DNA of 32,576 nucleotides from contig JBLNAZ010000213.1 of NCBI GenBank assembly GCA_050259615.1, positions 1 to 32,576 on the forward strand. The letters run 5' to 3'. Shown piece after piece: positions 6,610 through 16,200 of this stretch. The DNA comes from JAAXKN01 sp050259615 (lineage in GTDB: Bacteria; Bacteroidota; Ignavibacteria; Ignavibacteriales; SURF-24). Position 1 is the first letter of the stretch, and every line of letters starts with the position of its first letter. Position numbers and translations under genes: made by a program. The notes under the pieces were generated by a model that was given only the letters and a program-made list of their open reading frames with translations, was not told where the DNA came from and did no database searches.

Positions 6610-9600
6610 TTATCTTCCCGCGCGGCCAAGTGCTTTTTCAAGTTCGGCTCCGGCTGCGAGGTAATCGTAGATGGCCTGAAGGTAATTTGTTTTTGCCTGT
6701 GTGAGGGCAAGTTCGGCGTCAAAGAGCTCTGTCTGGCGGCTTAAGCCCTTAAGCCAGCGGCTTCTTGTGAGCTCATAGCTTCTTTCGGCCGATTTTACGG
6801 TCTGCCTCTGGGCTTCAATTCTTCTGTGAGCCTCTTCTACACTGGAAGCGTTTACCTTGACATCAGTTGCAATCAAATCCTTCAGGTTTTCCAGCTGCGT
6901 CTCGAGCTTCATTTTCTCAATTCTTGCCTGCTCAATTTTTGCGTCCGTCCTGAAGCCCGAAAATATAGGAACAGAAAGGCTGAGTCCTATTACAGCGCTT
7001 GCAGGCCAGCGCTGGTTAAAGTTATATGTATCGGCCTGGAGCTCGGCCTTCAGCTGTCCGAATGCGGCGAGCGTAGGCAGGTGGCCTGCAATTTCTGCAT
7101 TTATCAGCTCGTCATTTGCTTTAATCTGAAGATCCAGGAGACTCAGCTCAGGTCTCCTGCTTAAGGCCTCCTGGGTTGAAGCACCTGAAAAATCGTACTG
7201 CCTTGTCAGCTCCGCGGCTGTTAGCGAGTCCGCGGGCTCAATTACATCGCCTGAAGGGAGCCCTAAAAGATTTCCAAGGTATGACTTTGCAATTGAAATG
7301 CCGTTTTCGGTTTTAATAAGCAGAGGCTTCATATTTTCAACAGCAACGAATGCCCTTAAAGTATCCAGTTCGCCTGCAAGTCCCTGCTCAAACAAAAGCT
7401 TTACATCCTTAAGTGCCTGCGAGCCTCTTTTTATGCTCTGCGTGAGTAAGTTATACTGCTCCCTTACAATAAGTATATTATAGTATGCTTTCTTAACGTC
7501 AGTAATTGTAGAGGCTCGCGTATTAATTATATTTTCTGCGCTTATCTCATCAACAATCTTAGCTGCCCTGATGCCTGCATAAACCGCTCCCTGGTAAAGA
7601 GGCCACTCGGCACTTATTGTACCTGAAAAGTTGTTCTTAAGCCCTATTTCCAAGGGCTGGCTGGGACCTAGTAAAAAATGCCCGTACTGGTCGAATGAAA
7701 AGCCCGGCATGTAGAAAACCGGGAGTTTCAGGTTTCTGATATACTGTCCCGTTCCTGTAACCGTGGGCATGGCATTGCCGTAGGCCTCTTTTATTCTTTG
7801 CTCATTTTTATCCTTATCATAATAGGCTATTTTAAGATTCCTGTTCTGTTCTATTGCAATGGAAACGGCGTCCTTTAGAGTAAGCCTTCTTACGCTTTGA
7901 GAATAGGAGGTGGAAGAAAGAATAAAAAGTGCTGCCATAAAAATGCTGAATCCCTTCAGCATCTTTCTGAAACTGAACGTGCCGGGCTCTTCTTCTTCCA
8001 CGGGCTGCGTAACATCCGATTCAGGAGACTTTTCTTCCGAAGAGCCTTTCCCCTTAAATCTTTTTATAAAGTTTATGACTTTCACCTTGAGGTTTTCAAC
8101 CTTTACATAAACTACGGGTACAAGAACAAGTGTAAGCATGAGTGAACTGATAAGTCCGCCAATAAGAGCCGTTGCAAGTCCCGATTTAAGTTCGGATGTG
8201 GCACTCATGGAAATTGCAATAGGAAGCATTCCGAAAACCATTGCGAAGGTTGTCATTAAAATGGGGCGCAGCCTGGTCTGTCCCGCCTCAACAAGAGCGT
8301 CTTTCATAGCCATACCTTCTGAGCGCATCTGGTTTGTACGGTCCACGAGCAGAATGGCGTTTTTGCCCACAAGTCCCACTAGCATGATAATGCCGAGTAT
8401 TGAGAATATATTAAGCGTTTTCATAAACAAGGCCATTGCGAGCAGTGCCCCCACAATTGCAACAGGAATTGAGAAGAGTACAATAAACGGGTAAACAAAT
8501 GAATTATAAAGCGCTACCATAATGAGGTAGACAAACAATATTCCAACCATGAGGGCAATAAAAAGGCTTCCGAAGGATTCCTCCTGCATCTGAAGGTCGC
8601 CTTCAAAAGTAACTTCTATTTCCGGAGGAAGTTTTAACTTTGCGAGTCCATTTTTAATATCCTCACCGATATCTCCGCTGGGGCGTCCGACAGCCTGTGA
8701 TAAGAGGGAAATAGCTGCGGTCCTGTTTTTCCTCGAGAGCTGTGCAGGACCAATGGTCTGATATATATCGGCAAACTGGAAGAGGCGGATATTTTCACCC
8801 CTGTTGTTCATGAAAGTTATATTGCCGAGGTCCGAGGTTTTATTCCTGTCGAAGCGGTCAAGAATTATCCTGATGTCGTATTCATCGTTTCCATGGCGGA
8901 ATTTTGATTCATCATCTCCTGTATATGCCACCCTTAAAGTAGCAGCCACCTGATCTAGTCCGATGCCGAAGGATGCCATTTTGGCGCGGTCTATTTCAAC
9001 TTTTGTTTCAGGCTTTCCTTCACCGCTGCTGAGGCGTACGTCGGCTGTTCCGGGAATTTTCTGAACCGCATCCTTTATTGTATTTGCGGCTTTTTCCACT
9101 TCATTATAATCGGGACCGCTGATTAAAAGTTCGATAGGTGACATGTCTGAACTTCCGAAAATTCCTATTGGACTTACCCTCGGCTTCACGCCCGGAATGG
9201 CAAGGAGTTTTTCCTTCATCTGCCGGCTTAACTGAATATCACTTTTCATCCTCTGTGTTTTGGGGACAAGTGATACGTTAAGCTCTGCTATATTATTAGA
9301 TGTGTAGCCGATAAAACCTTCCGAGGATGCTCCGGCATTGGCAAATACCTTTTTTACTTCGGGCATTTTAGAAATCATTTTTTCAGCCTGAAGCGTAATA
9401 AGGTTTGTCTCCTCGAGATTTATTTTCTCGGGCAGTTCAAGAATAACAGAAAGCTCGCCGCGGTCGGAAGGGGGCATGAATTCAGAGCCGATAAATCCCG
9501 TTGGGATAAGGGCAATTGATAAGACGAGAAGGAGTCCGGCTAATGCAATTACCTTCCAGCCGTTATTCAGGCCAAGCTTTAAGAGGCCGGCATATTTTTC

Positions 9601-11148
9601 TGAAATCCTGTCAAAGTTTTTTTCGACCCGGAGGCCGAAGCGTCCCATTGCAGTGTTTCCGGTCAGGCGCTGCAGTTTAGTAAAGCGTGATGCAAGCATC
9701 GGTGTAATAGTAAATGAAACAAAGAGGCTGAGCAGGGTTGAAACTACAACAACCATAGCAAACTGGCGCACTATGTCGCCTATAAGCCCCTGTATCATTG
9801 CTAGCGGCAGAAATACCACAACGTCCACCAGCGTAATTGAAAGTGCTGCAAAGCCTATTTCATTTCTTCCTTCCAGGGCTGCCAGGCGCTGAGGCTTCCC
9901 GAGCTCCATGTGTCGGTAAATGTTTTCGAGTACAACAATAGAGTCATCCACAAGAATACCAATTACAAGCGAAAGCGCAAGCAGCGTCATCAAATTAAGG
10001 GAGAAGCCGAATGCATACATGGCAATAAATGTTGAAACAAGAGAAGCCGGTATTGCAATCATTACAATAACAGAGTTTCTGAGGCTGTGCAGGAACACAA
10101 GCATTACTATTGCCACCAGAACAATTGCAATTAAAAGATCCCTGTTTACTGCGCGTGCTGCATCGAGCGTAAAGCCTGAAAGATCCTGCGCAACATCGAA
10201 CCTCAGGTTTTTATCCTTATTGGCGGCTTCAATTTTCTTCAGCTTTTCATTTACAAGCCGGCTCACCTCAACAGCGTTGGCATCCGTCTGCTTCTGGACT
10301 AATACTCCAAGGGCGCTCCTGCCGTTAAGGCGGCTGTAGCTTTCAGCTTCTTTTGTGCCGTCTTCAATTTCAGCAATATCCTTTAGTTTAATGCTGCCCC
10401 CCTGGGCGGATCTGCTGACGATAAGATCTCTTAACTCATCAAGGGAGGAGAACTTGCCTGAAACCCTTACAATATACTGCCCGTCAGAATCCTTGATTTT
10501 ACCGACTGGAAAATCGATATTAGAGCTTTTAACGGCCTGGAGAACCTGCAGTACCGGAATGTTATATGAGTTAAGCTTATCGAGATCGAGGTTTACCTTT
10601 ATTTCTCTTTGCTCACCGCCGGCAAAAGTTACCTGTCCTACTCCTGCAAGCTTTGAAATCTCCGGTTTGATTTTGTCCTTCATGAACTGGTAGAGTTCTT
10701 CGGGAGGCATTTCTGCCGTTACGCCCATTCTTAGTATCGGCAGCTCTGTAAGGGAGAATTTCGAAATGACAGGGCTCTTTGCGCCGTACGGGAGCTGGTT
10801 AACCACTTCTCCTACTTTCCGCTGAACATTCTGCAGTGCAATGTTAACGTCCGCTGACTGTGTGAATTCAATAAACAGAAACGACACGCCTTCAGTAGAG
10901 CTGCCGCGTATGCTTTTTATTTTATCGATGCTTGAGACTGCGTCTTCCATGACTTTTGTAATAGAGGTCTCAACCTCATTTGGGGATCCTCCTGGATATA
11001 CTGTCATAACAGTAACAAACGGGGGAGTGACGTCGGGTATCAGTTCATATCTGAGCTGATTGTAGCTGAAATAACCCAGCACAGCCAGCACTGTAAAAAT
11101 TACTATTACAAGCGGAGGTCGTTTTATAGATAACTCTGTAATCGTCAT
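6610..11148 (-). CDS. RND efflux permease fused to TolC-like outer-membrane factor
   Basis: A single 1512-residue frame joins two pump parts. Residues 1 to about 1017 are an RND permease of the hydrophobe/amphiphile (AcrB-like) class: TM1 at 11-29, two large periplasmic loops (about 35-335 and 555-860), the TM4 aspartates D401-D402 in GILVDDSIVVLEN, and K929 in GLVGKNAILLVD. These correspond to the proton-relay residues of AcrB. A charged cytoplasmic linker (about 1018-1062) leads to a complete signal-peptide-like segment (1063-1083, MLKGFSIFMAALFILSSTSYS, cleavage expected before Q1084). Residues 1084-1512 hold two OEP repeats of a TolC-type outer-membrane channel (LTLKDAVSIAIEQNRNL, and an LSLSVPIFSGFRTDAKIEQA block). 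Usual lengths are about 1030 and 430, so both parts are full size. The ATG at 11148 has AAGGAA 9 nt upstream. The adaptor gene lies 46 bp upstream. Similar permease/TolC fusions are known among Bacteroidota metal pumps; the substrate here is unknown. Confidence 0.93.
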   Translation of the reverse strand: MTITELSIKRPPLVIVIFTVLAVLGYFSYNQLRYELIPDVTPPFVTVMTVYPGGSPNEVETSITKVMEDAVSSIDKIKSIRGSSTEGVSFLFIEFTQSADVNIALQNVQRKVGEVVNQLPYGAKSPVISKFSLTELPILRMGVTAEMPPEELYQFMKDKIKPEISKLAGVGQVTFAGGEQREIKVNLDLDKLNSYNIPVLQVLQAVKSSNIDFPVGKIKDSDGQYIVRVSGKFSSLDELRDLIVSRSAQGGSIKLKDIAEIEDGTKEAESYSRLNGRSALGVLVQKQTDANAVEVSRLVNEKLKKIEAANKDKNLRFDVAQDLSGFTLDAARAVNRDLLIAIVLVAIVMLVFLHSLRNSVIVMIAIPASLVSTFIAMYAFGFSLNLMTLLALSLVIGILVDDSIVVLENIYRHMELGKPQRLAALEGRNEIGFAALSITLVDVVVFLPLAMIQGLIGDIVRQFAMVVVVSTLLSLFVSFTITPMLASRFTKLQRLTGNTAMGRFGLRVEKNFDRISEKYAGLLKLGLNNGWKVIALAGLLLVLSIALIPTGFIGSEFMPPSDRGELSVILELPEKINLEETNLITLQAEKMISKMPEVKKVFANAGASSEGFIGYTSNNIAELNVSLVPKTQRMKSDIQLSRQMKEKLLAIPGVKPRVSPIGIFGSSDMSPIELLISGPDYNEVEKAANTIKDAVQKIPGTADVRLSSGEGKPETKVEIDRAKMASFGIGLDQVAATLRVAYTGDDESKFRHGNDEYDIRIILDRFDRNKTSDLGNITFMNNRGENIRLFQFADIYQTIGPAQLSRKNRTAAISLLSQAVGRPSGDIGEDIKNGLAKLKLPPEIEVTFEGDLQMQEESFGSLFIALMVGILFVYLIMVALYNSFVYPFIVLFSIPVAIVGALLAMALFMKTLNIFSILGIIMLVGLVGKNAILLVDRTNQMRSEGMAMKDALVEAGQTRLRPILMTTFAMVFGMLPIAISMSATSELKSGLATALIGGLISSLMLTLVLVPVVYVKVENLKVKVINFIKRFKGKGSSEEKSPESDVTQPVEEEEPGTFSFRKMLKGFSIFMAALFILSSTSYSQSVRRLTLKDAVSIAIEQNRNLKIAYYDKDKNEQRIKEAYGNAMPTVTGTGQYIRNLKLPVFYMPGFSFDQYGHFLLGPSQPLEIGLKNNFSGTISAEWPLYQGAVYAGIRAAKIVDEISAENIINTRASTITDVKKAYYNILIVREQYNLLTQSIKRGSQALKDVKLLFEQGLAGELDTLRAFVAVENMKPLLIKTENGISIAKSYLGNLLGLPSGDVIEPADSLTAAELTRQYDFSGASTQEALSRRPELSLLDLQIKANDELINAEIAGHLPTLAAFGQLKAELQADTYNFNQRWPASAVIGLSLSVPIFSGFRTDAKIEQARIEKMKLETQLENLKDLIATDVKVNASSVEEAHRRIEAQRQTVKSAERSYELTRSRWLKGLSRQTELFDAELALTQAKTNYLQAIYDYLAAGAELEKALGRAGR

Positions 11149-11194
11149 TTTAATAATTCCTTATCTTTATATATATGCTTTAGGCTGGCTTGCC

Positions 11195-12244
11195 TTATTG
11201 TATGGTAACTTTGGCGTTGTCAATCAGGTTATTCTGCCCGCTTACCACAACATTCTCACCCGGGCGGAGGCCGCCCAAGACTTCAACTTTCCTGTTTGCC
11301 TCTTTTCCTGCTGCAATGTCTCTTAATTTTGCAACTCCATTTTCAACAACATAAATGCGCGGATTTTTAATGCTTGTTATTATTGCAGATCTAGGTATAG
11401 TAAGAGCCTGCCTGTCGGAAATGCTTGTAAATTTAACCTGGGCAAACATTCCTGCTTTAAGCGGAGTGCGGGAACTGTTAGGAATTATTATTTCTACAGG
11501 ATAAGTGTGTGCATTATCGGCTTTGGAGCTGATGGTTTCAATTCTGCCCTTCAGCTCTGTTCCCGGGTAAACATCCGTAGTAAGAACGGTCTGTTCCCCG
11601 GTTTTAAGCCTGAAGACATCCCGTTCAGGAACGTTAACCCTTACTTTCAGTTTGGAAATATCAATTATATTGGCTACTGGTGTGCCGGGGGCCACCATAG
11701 TGCCCGGGTTTATAAATTTATCGGCAACAATTCCGGAGATGGGTGCCTTGATTTTTGTATCGTTAAGCGTTCGGGAGGCTGCAATATACTGGGCCTCGGC
11801 AGCAGTTGCGGCAAGACGGGCATTTTCAAGGTCTGAGTCTGAGATATTCTTTTCCTTAAAAAGCGCTTCCATTCTCTGGAGGTCTTTCTTAGACTTCTCA
11901 AAGTTGACCTTTGCGGTCATAAAGGCTGCCTTTTTAAGCTCATCGTCCACCTGGGCTATTGGCGAGCCTTCTTTAATATAATCTCCCGTTTTAATAAAGA
12001 CCTGCAGGGTTCTTCCCTGAGTCTCGGAGATAACCATTACGTCGTTATTTGACTGTATGGTGCCGACGATGGAAAGCTCATCGGAAATAATTTCTTCCCG
12101 GGCGGGTTCAACCGATACGGTTACCTTATCCGTTGTTACAGACCTTTGTATCTGTGAAGATCTTGAAGCCTTATTCATGAAGAGAACTGCTATAATTATT
12201 GCGATGACAGCAGCAAAGCCGATAGTTAATTTCATCTTTTTCAT
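11195..12244 (-). CDS. RND periplasmic adaptor (membrane fusion protein)
   Basis: A 349-residue HlyD/AcrA-type adaptor that bridges the RND permease and the outer-membrane channel. An N-terminal hydrophobic anchor (LTIGFAAVIAIIIAVLF) has no lipobox Cys, so it is membrane-anchored by a helix. The barrel-sandwich half-motif GRTLQVFIKTGDYIKEGSPIAQVDD is followed by an alpha-hairpin (AAFMTAKVNFEKSKKDLQRM through LAATAAEAQYIAASRTL). The second lipoyl half (KAPISGIVADKFINPGTMV), a beta-barrel domain and a membrane-proximal domain ending in GENVVVSGQNNLIDNAKVTIQ complete it. The chosen ATG at 12244 precedes MKKMKL and has a GGGG-rich site 5-8 nt upstream. The frame is open further upstream (to 12340), but that stretch reads as an untranslated leader. 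It is the first gene of the efflux block, 46 bp ahead of the permease/TolC fusion. Confidence 0.93.
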   Translation of the reverse strand: MKKMKLTIGFAAVIAIIIAVLFMNKASRSSQIQRSVTTDKVTVSVEPAREEIISDELSIVGTIQSNNDVMVISETQGRTLQVFIKTGDYIKEGSPIAQVDDELKKAAFMTAKVNFEKSKKDLQRMEALFKEKNISDSDLENARLAATAAEAQYIAASRTLNDTKIKAPISGIVADKFINPGTMVAPGTPVANIIDISKLKVRVNVPERDVFRLKTGEQTVLTTDVYPGTELKGRIETISSKADNAHTYPVEIIIPNSSRTPLKAGMFAQVKFTSISDRQALTIPRSAIITSIKNPRIYVVENGVAKLRDIAAGKEANRKVEVLGGLRPGENVVVSGQNNLIDNAKVTIQ

Positions 12245-12576
12245 TTGACGCCCCACTTTTTTATATGCTGGTTTTAACTGACAGGTAAAAGTTAACATTT
12301 GCGGGAAAAACGAAAAAGAGCAATTGGACCGAGGCGGCAAATAAACGGTCTGAAGCGTAAATTCAGGGGGATGAAATGGAGCCCCTAAGGGAGAATTAAA
12401 AATTAAAAAGTGAGATCAGGAAGAAGAAATTTGAGCGGGCGTATGCAGGCATACAACAAAACCGCGTTGCCGTACCTGCCAGCACAGCTGAACGCGGTTT
12501 ATTCTGGAATTATGTTTTCCGGACCAGCCAGGGAATGGAGTTCCCGGCCGGCTTTCAAAAAATGTAAAATTATGCT
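12245..12576. other. Non-coding stretch between NarL-type regulator and efflux block
   Basis: No convincing gene lies in these 332 bp. It must contain the promoter of the leftward efflux block. It holds the hairpin at 12459-12500 and a perfect short palindrome, GTATGC-AG-GCATAC (12441-12454), that could be an operator. On the minus strand a TTTATTTG (12345-12338) differs at one position from the Bacteroidota -7 box TAnnTTTG and sits about 94 bp before the adaptor start, but no matching upstream box is visible. Confidence 0.5.
12459..12500 (-). terminator. Probable terminator of the propeller-kinase/NarL operon
   Basis: AAACCGCGTT (12459-12468) and AACGCGGTTT (12491-12500) form a perfect 10-bp stem around a 22-nt loop. 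In the leftward direction the stem is followed by TTTTGTTG. It lies 77 bp beyond the stop of the NarL-type regulator. The large loop and short T-run make it a moderate terminator. Confidence 0.55.
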
Positions 12577-13215
12577 TTATATCAATCCTTTTCTTAATGC
12601 TTTGGCTACGGCTTCGGACTGGCTGTGCACGTGAAGCTTTCTGTATATGTTTCTTATGTGATGACGCACTGTGTCTATGCTGATAAAAAGCGACTGCCCT
12701 ATGTCCAGATAACTGCTCCCTTCGGCAAGCCCCGTTAATACCTCTTTTTCCCTGGATGTCAGGTCGAACTGCGAGTCGGGGAAAAGAGGATTTGTGTGCT
12801 GCTGAAATACAGTTACAACCTTTCGCGCAATGTGTGAGCTCATGGGTGAGCCGCCTTCGTATGCATCCTTAATGGCTTCAAGAAGCCTTAAAGGAGGTGT
12901 CCTTTTTACAAGGTAGCCGCAGGCTCCTGCGCAGAGGGCTTCAAAAATAACCTGACTTTCCTCGTAAACTGTTAGAATGAGAATGTTCAGGTCGGGGCAT
13001 ATTTTTTTTGCTTTGATAACCCCCTCTATGCCCGACATGCCAGGGAGCCCTATATCCATAAGCACTACGTCAACTCTTGTGCATTCAAGGCTGTTTAGAA
13101 AACTTTCGCAGTCGCCGTAGCTGGCGATGCAGGAGAAACCTTCGGTACCGTTGATCAGAGCCGAGAGTCCTTCCCGTATGGTCTTGTTGTCTTCAACTAT
13201 AATTACTGATATCAT
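12577..13215 (-). CDS. NarL/FixJ-family response regulator
   Basis: A 212-residue transcription factor. The receiver domain spans 1-120 (VIIVEDNKTIREGL, phospho-acceptor D54 in VVLMDIGLPGMSG, T82, and K104 in GYLVKRTPP). A linker precedes a LuxR-type helix-turn-helix at 150-209, with LTSREKEVLTGLAEGSSYLD and the recognition region SIDTVRHHIRNIYRKLHVHS. It lies 83 bp downstream of the propeller-type kinase, whose HisKA_3 domain is the class that pairs with NarL-type regulators, so the two form a two-component system. The ATG at 13215 has only a poor ribosome binding site. Target genes are not shown by the sequence; the adjacent DUF5777 or TonB-receptor genes are candidates by proximity only. 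Confidence 0.95.
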   Translation of the reverse strand: MISVIIVEDNKTIREGLSALINGTEGFSCIASYGDCESFLNSLECTRVDVVLMDIGLPGMSGIEGVIKAKKICPDLNILILTVYEESQVIFEALCAGACGYLVKRTPPLRLLEAIKDAYEGGSPMSSHIARKVVTVFQQHTNPLFPDSQFDLTSREKEVLTGLAEGSSYLDIGQSLFISIDTVRHHIRNIYRKLHVHSQSEAVAKALRKGLI

Positions 13216-13298
13216 ATGTTAACCCGTATCATTTTGTTGTTTAATTCTTCCCTCATGGCCCGGTTATAAACATAAGGAATCTTATATATTAAGACGCC

Positions 13299-16200
13299 TT
13301 ACTGTTCTTTATGTTTCATAAAAATTGTTTTGGAGCGCGGAATTTTACCGGAAAATTTTATCCTTGTCCCTTCTCCGGGTGCGGATTCCACAAGCAGGCT
13401 TCCCCCGATTGATTTTGCCCTGCGCCTTATATTGTTCAGGCCGTTACCCGGAGTACTTTGTTTAATGTCAAACCCCTGTCCGTCATCCACTAGTTCCATC
13501 CCAAGCTTCCTTCCGTCTATGGAAGTGTTCAGCTCAATCTTTTTAGAGCAGCTGTGTTTCAGGCTGTTATTGATTGCCTCCTTAAATATAAGAAACAAGT
13601 TCTGCCTGTACTCCATCGGAAGCTTGACATTGCTGAGCGCCTCAAGATTGTGTATCTTAAAGGAAACTCCTAGAGACGAAAATATTTCTGAATATGAATC
13701 CTTAAGCCTGAGTATAAGGTCGTAAAGCGTGTCGCGCTTTGGATTCACCACCCAGACAATATCGCTCATATTGTCTATCAGCTGCCCTGAAGTCTCGCTT
13801 ATGTTAAGTAGCTTCTGTTTCACCTCATCCGAGCTGTTTTTGTTCAGCTGTGCCGCAATAACCTGGCTTTGTATTGAAATTTCCGTAAGTCCCGAGCCTA
13901 TATTGTCGTGCAGGTCGGCGGCAAGTTTTGTTTTCAGCCTTTCGATTGCCAAAAGTTGGCTAATTCTGCTTACGATAAAATAAGTAAGCGTGCCGCCGAT
14001 AAGAACAACGGAAAGGAAAATAAACCACCAGGTGCGCCAGAAAGGGGGGAGGATTGTAATAGTTACTTCGGCACCTTTTTCATTCCACACGCCGTCGTTA
14101 TTTGAGCCTCTTACACGGAAGGCATATTTGCCGGGATCCAGATTGGTATAGTTGGCAAGTCTTCTTGAAGCATCAACATAATGCCAGTCGTCATCAAAAC
14201 CTTCAAGCTTATAAGCGTAGCGGTTCTGTTCCGAATTAGTATAATCGAGCGCAGCAAATTCGAATGAGAAGAAGTTTTCTTTGTTAGATAAAACTATTTC
14301 ATCACTTTGGCCGTCGACTTCCTTATTGAAAATTCTGAATGCGCTTATAACAACCGGGGGTATGTGCTTGTTGACCTTTATACTGTCCGGGAAGAATGCG
14401 TTAAAGCCGTTGATACCCCCGAAAAACATTTCCCCGGAACGTGCCATAAAGTAGGCTCCTCCGCTGAACTCCATACTCTGGAGCCCGTCATGCAGGTCGT
14501 AATTTATAAAAGCTGATGTTGAAGGTGTAAACCTTGAAAGCCCGTTGTCTGAACTGATCCAGAGATTATGTTCATTATCTTCCAGAATTCCATAGACCAC
14601 GCCGCTTAAGGATCCATCCTGTATGTATTTGTAGAATTTACCCGAATGGGGATCGAACCTGTTGAGTCCTCCTCCGTATGTGCCGATCCAGAGAGTTCCC
14701 TGGTAATCCTCGTAAATTGTAATTACCCTGTTATCGCTCAGGCTGTTAGTGTTACCCGCATCGTGCTTGTAATTTATAAAGGTTCCCTTGCCGGGGTCAA
14801 ATTTGCTGAGGCCTCCGCCGAAAGTGCCGATCCAGAGATTGCCATCCTTGTCTTCATAGATCTTATAAACCCTGTTATCCCCGAGGCTGCGGGGATCAGA
14901 AGGGTTATTTTTATAATGAATAAAAGAAAATCTGCCCTTGTTTCTTATAACCCTGTCAAGTCCTCCTCCGAATGTTCCCGCCCACAGGTTTCCCGCTCTG
15001 TCTTCAAATATTGAAATTACCTGGTTTTCGCTAATGCTTGTTGAATCGTTGGAATTATGTTTATAAACCGTAAACTTTCTGGTTCTCTTGTTAAAATAAT
15101 TAAGTCCCGCATTATATGTCCCGATCCAGAGGTTGTCTTCCTTGTCTGCATAAACAGCCCTTACGTGATTGCTGCTTATGGAGTTTGGGTTAGATGGATT
15201 ATTTTTGAAGCTCTTAAATTTATGCGTCTGACGGTTAAAGGTATTGAGCCCCCCCCTGTAGGTGCCGATCCAGATTTCTCCTTCTTTATCCTCTGCAAAC
15301 GTCCATACAACGTTGTCGCTAAGGCTAGTGGCGTCGCCCGGTATATGCCTGTAATGTGCAAATTTATTTCTGCTGCGGTCGAACCTGTTTATTCCTTTTC
15401 CCAGGTGTGTGCCGATCCAGATTATTCCCGACTGGTCCTCGCATAGTGAAATGACATCGTTGTCCGAAAGGCTTCCGGGATTCAAAGGGTCGTTCTTAAA
15501 TACGGTGAATTTTTCAGTATACGGGTCCATCCTGTTTAGGCCGCCGCCAAAAGTAGCTATCCATAAAGACCCGGTACGGTCCTGAATCACTTTCATAACC
15601 CAGTTGCTGCTGAGGGAGGTTTTATTGCCGGGAGTGTTTTTATAATGGATGAATTTTACTTTGGAAGGATCATCTTCTCTGAGGAAGTTCAGGGGCATTT
15701 TATTCAGGCCGCCTCCGAAAGTGCCCGCCCAGAGATTTCCGTCCCTGTCCTGGAAAAGTGAAGTTACTCGGTTATCTGCCAGACTGCCTGAAACCATGGG
15801 AATATTCTGAAAGCTTGTAACGTAGAGGTTCACCTCAGAGGAGCCCCGGCCGGTTTTCCTTTCAATTCTGTTAAGCCCGCCGCCGAAAGTTCCTGCCCAT
15901 AGTATGCCGTTTTTGTCTTCCATCAGTGTAACTATTCTGTTGCTGCTGATGGAGTGGGGATCGCGCGGGTCATGCGTAAAATGTTTTATTTTCCCCGTTC
16001 CGGTGTCGAAGCTGAAGATTCCCTGTCCCCAGGTTCCAATCCAGAGTCTTCCTTTCCTGTCGCCGGAAATGGAAGTGATTGTCCTGTCGTTAAATCTGGA
16101 GAATGTAAGGGGGTATTCGGGAATGGCTGACATTAAAAGGCTGGTGTAGCCCGAATCGGAGCCAAAGCTGTATTTTGTAAACCGTTCTTTTTTCCTGTCG

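Noticed and set aside
7940..8040. Frameshift or assembly error, or an independent internal start, at the RND/TolC junction
   Set aside because: The frame is continuous with a sensible charged linker and no compressed or homopolymer join. The internal ATG at 7962 has only AGAAAG directly against it, too close for a normal ribosome binding site. A true fusion is the simpler reading.
12441..12454. GTATGC-AG-GCATAC palindrome as a dedicated operator
   Set aside because: It is perfect but short and single, and it lies next to the terminator rather than near a recognisable promoter. Noted in the intergenic entry only.
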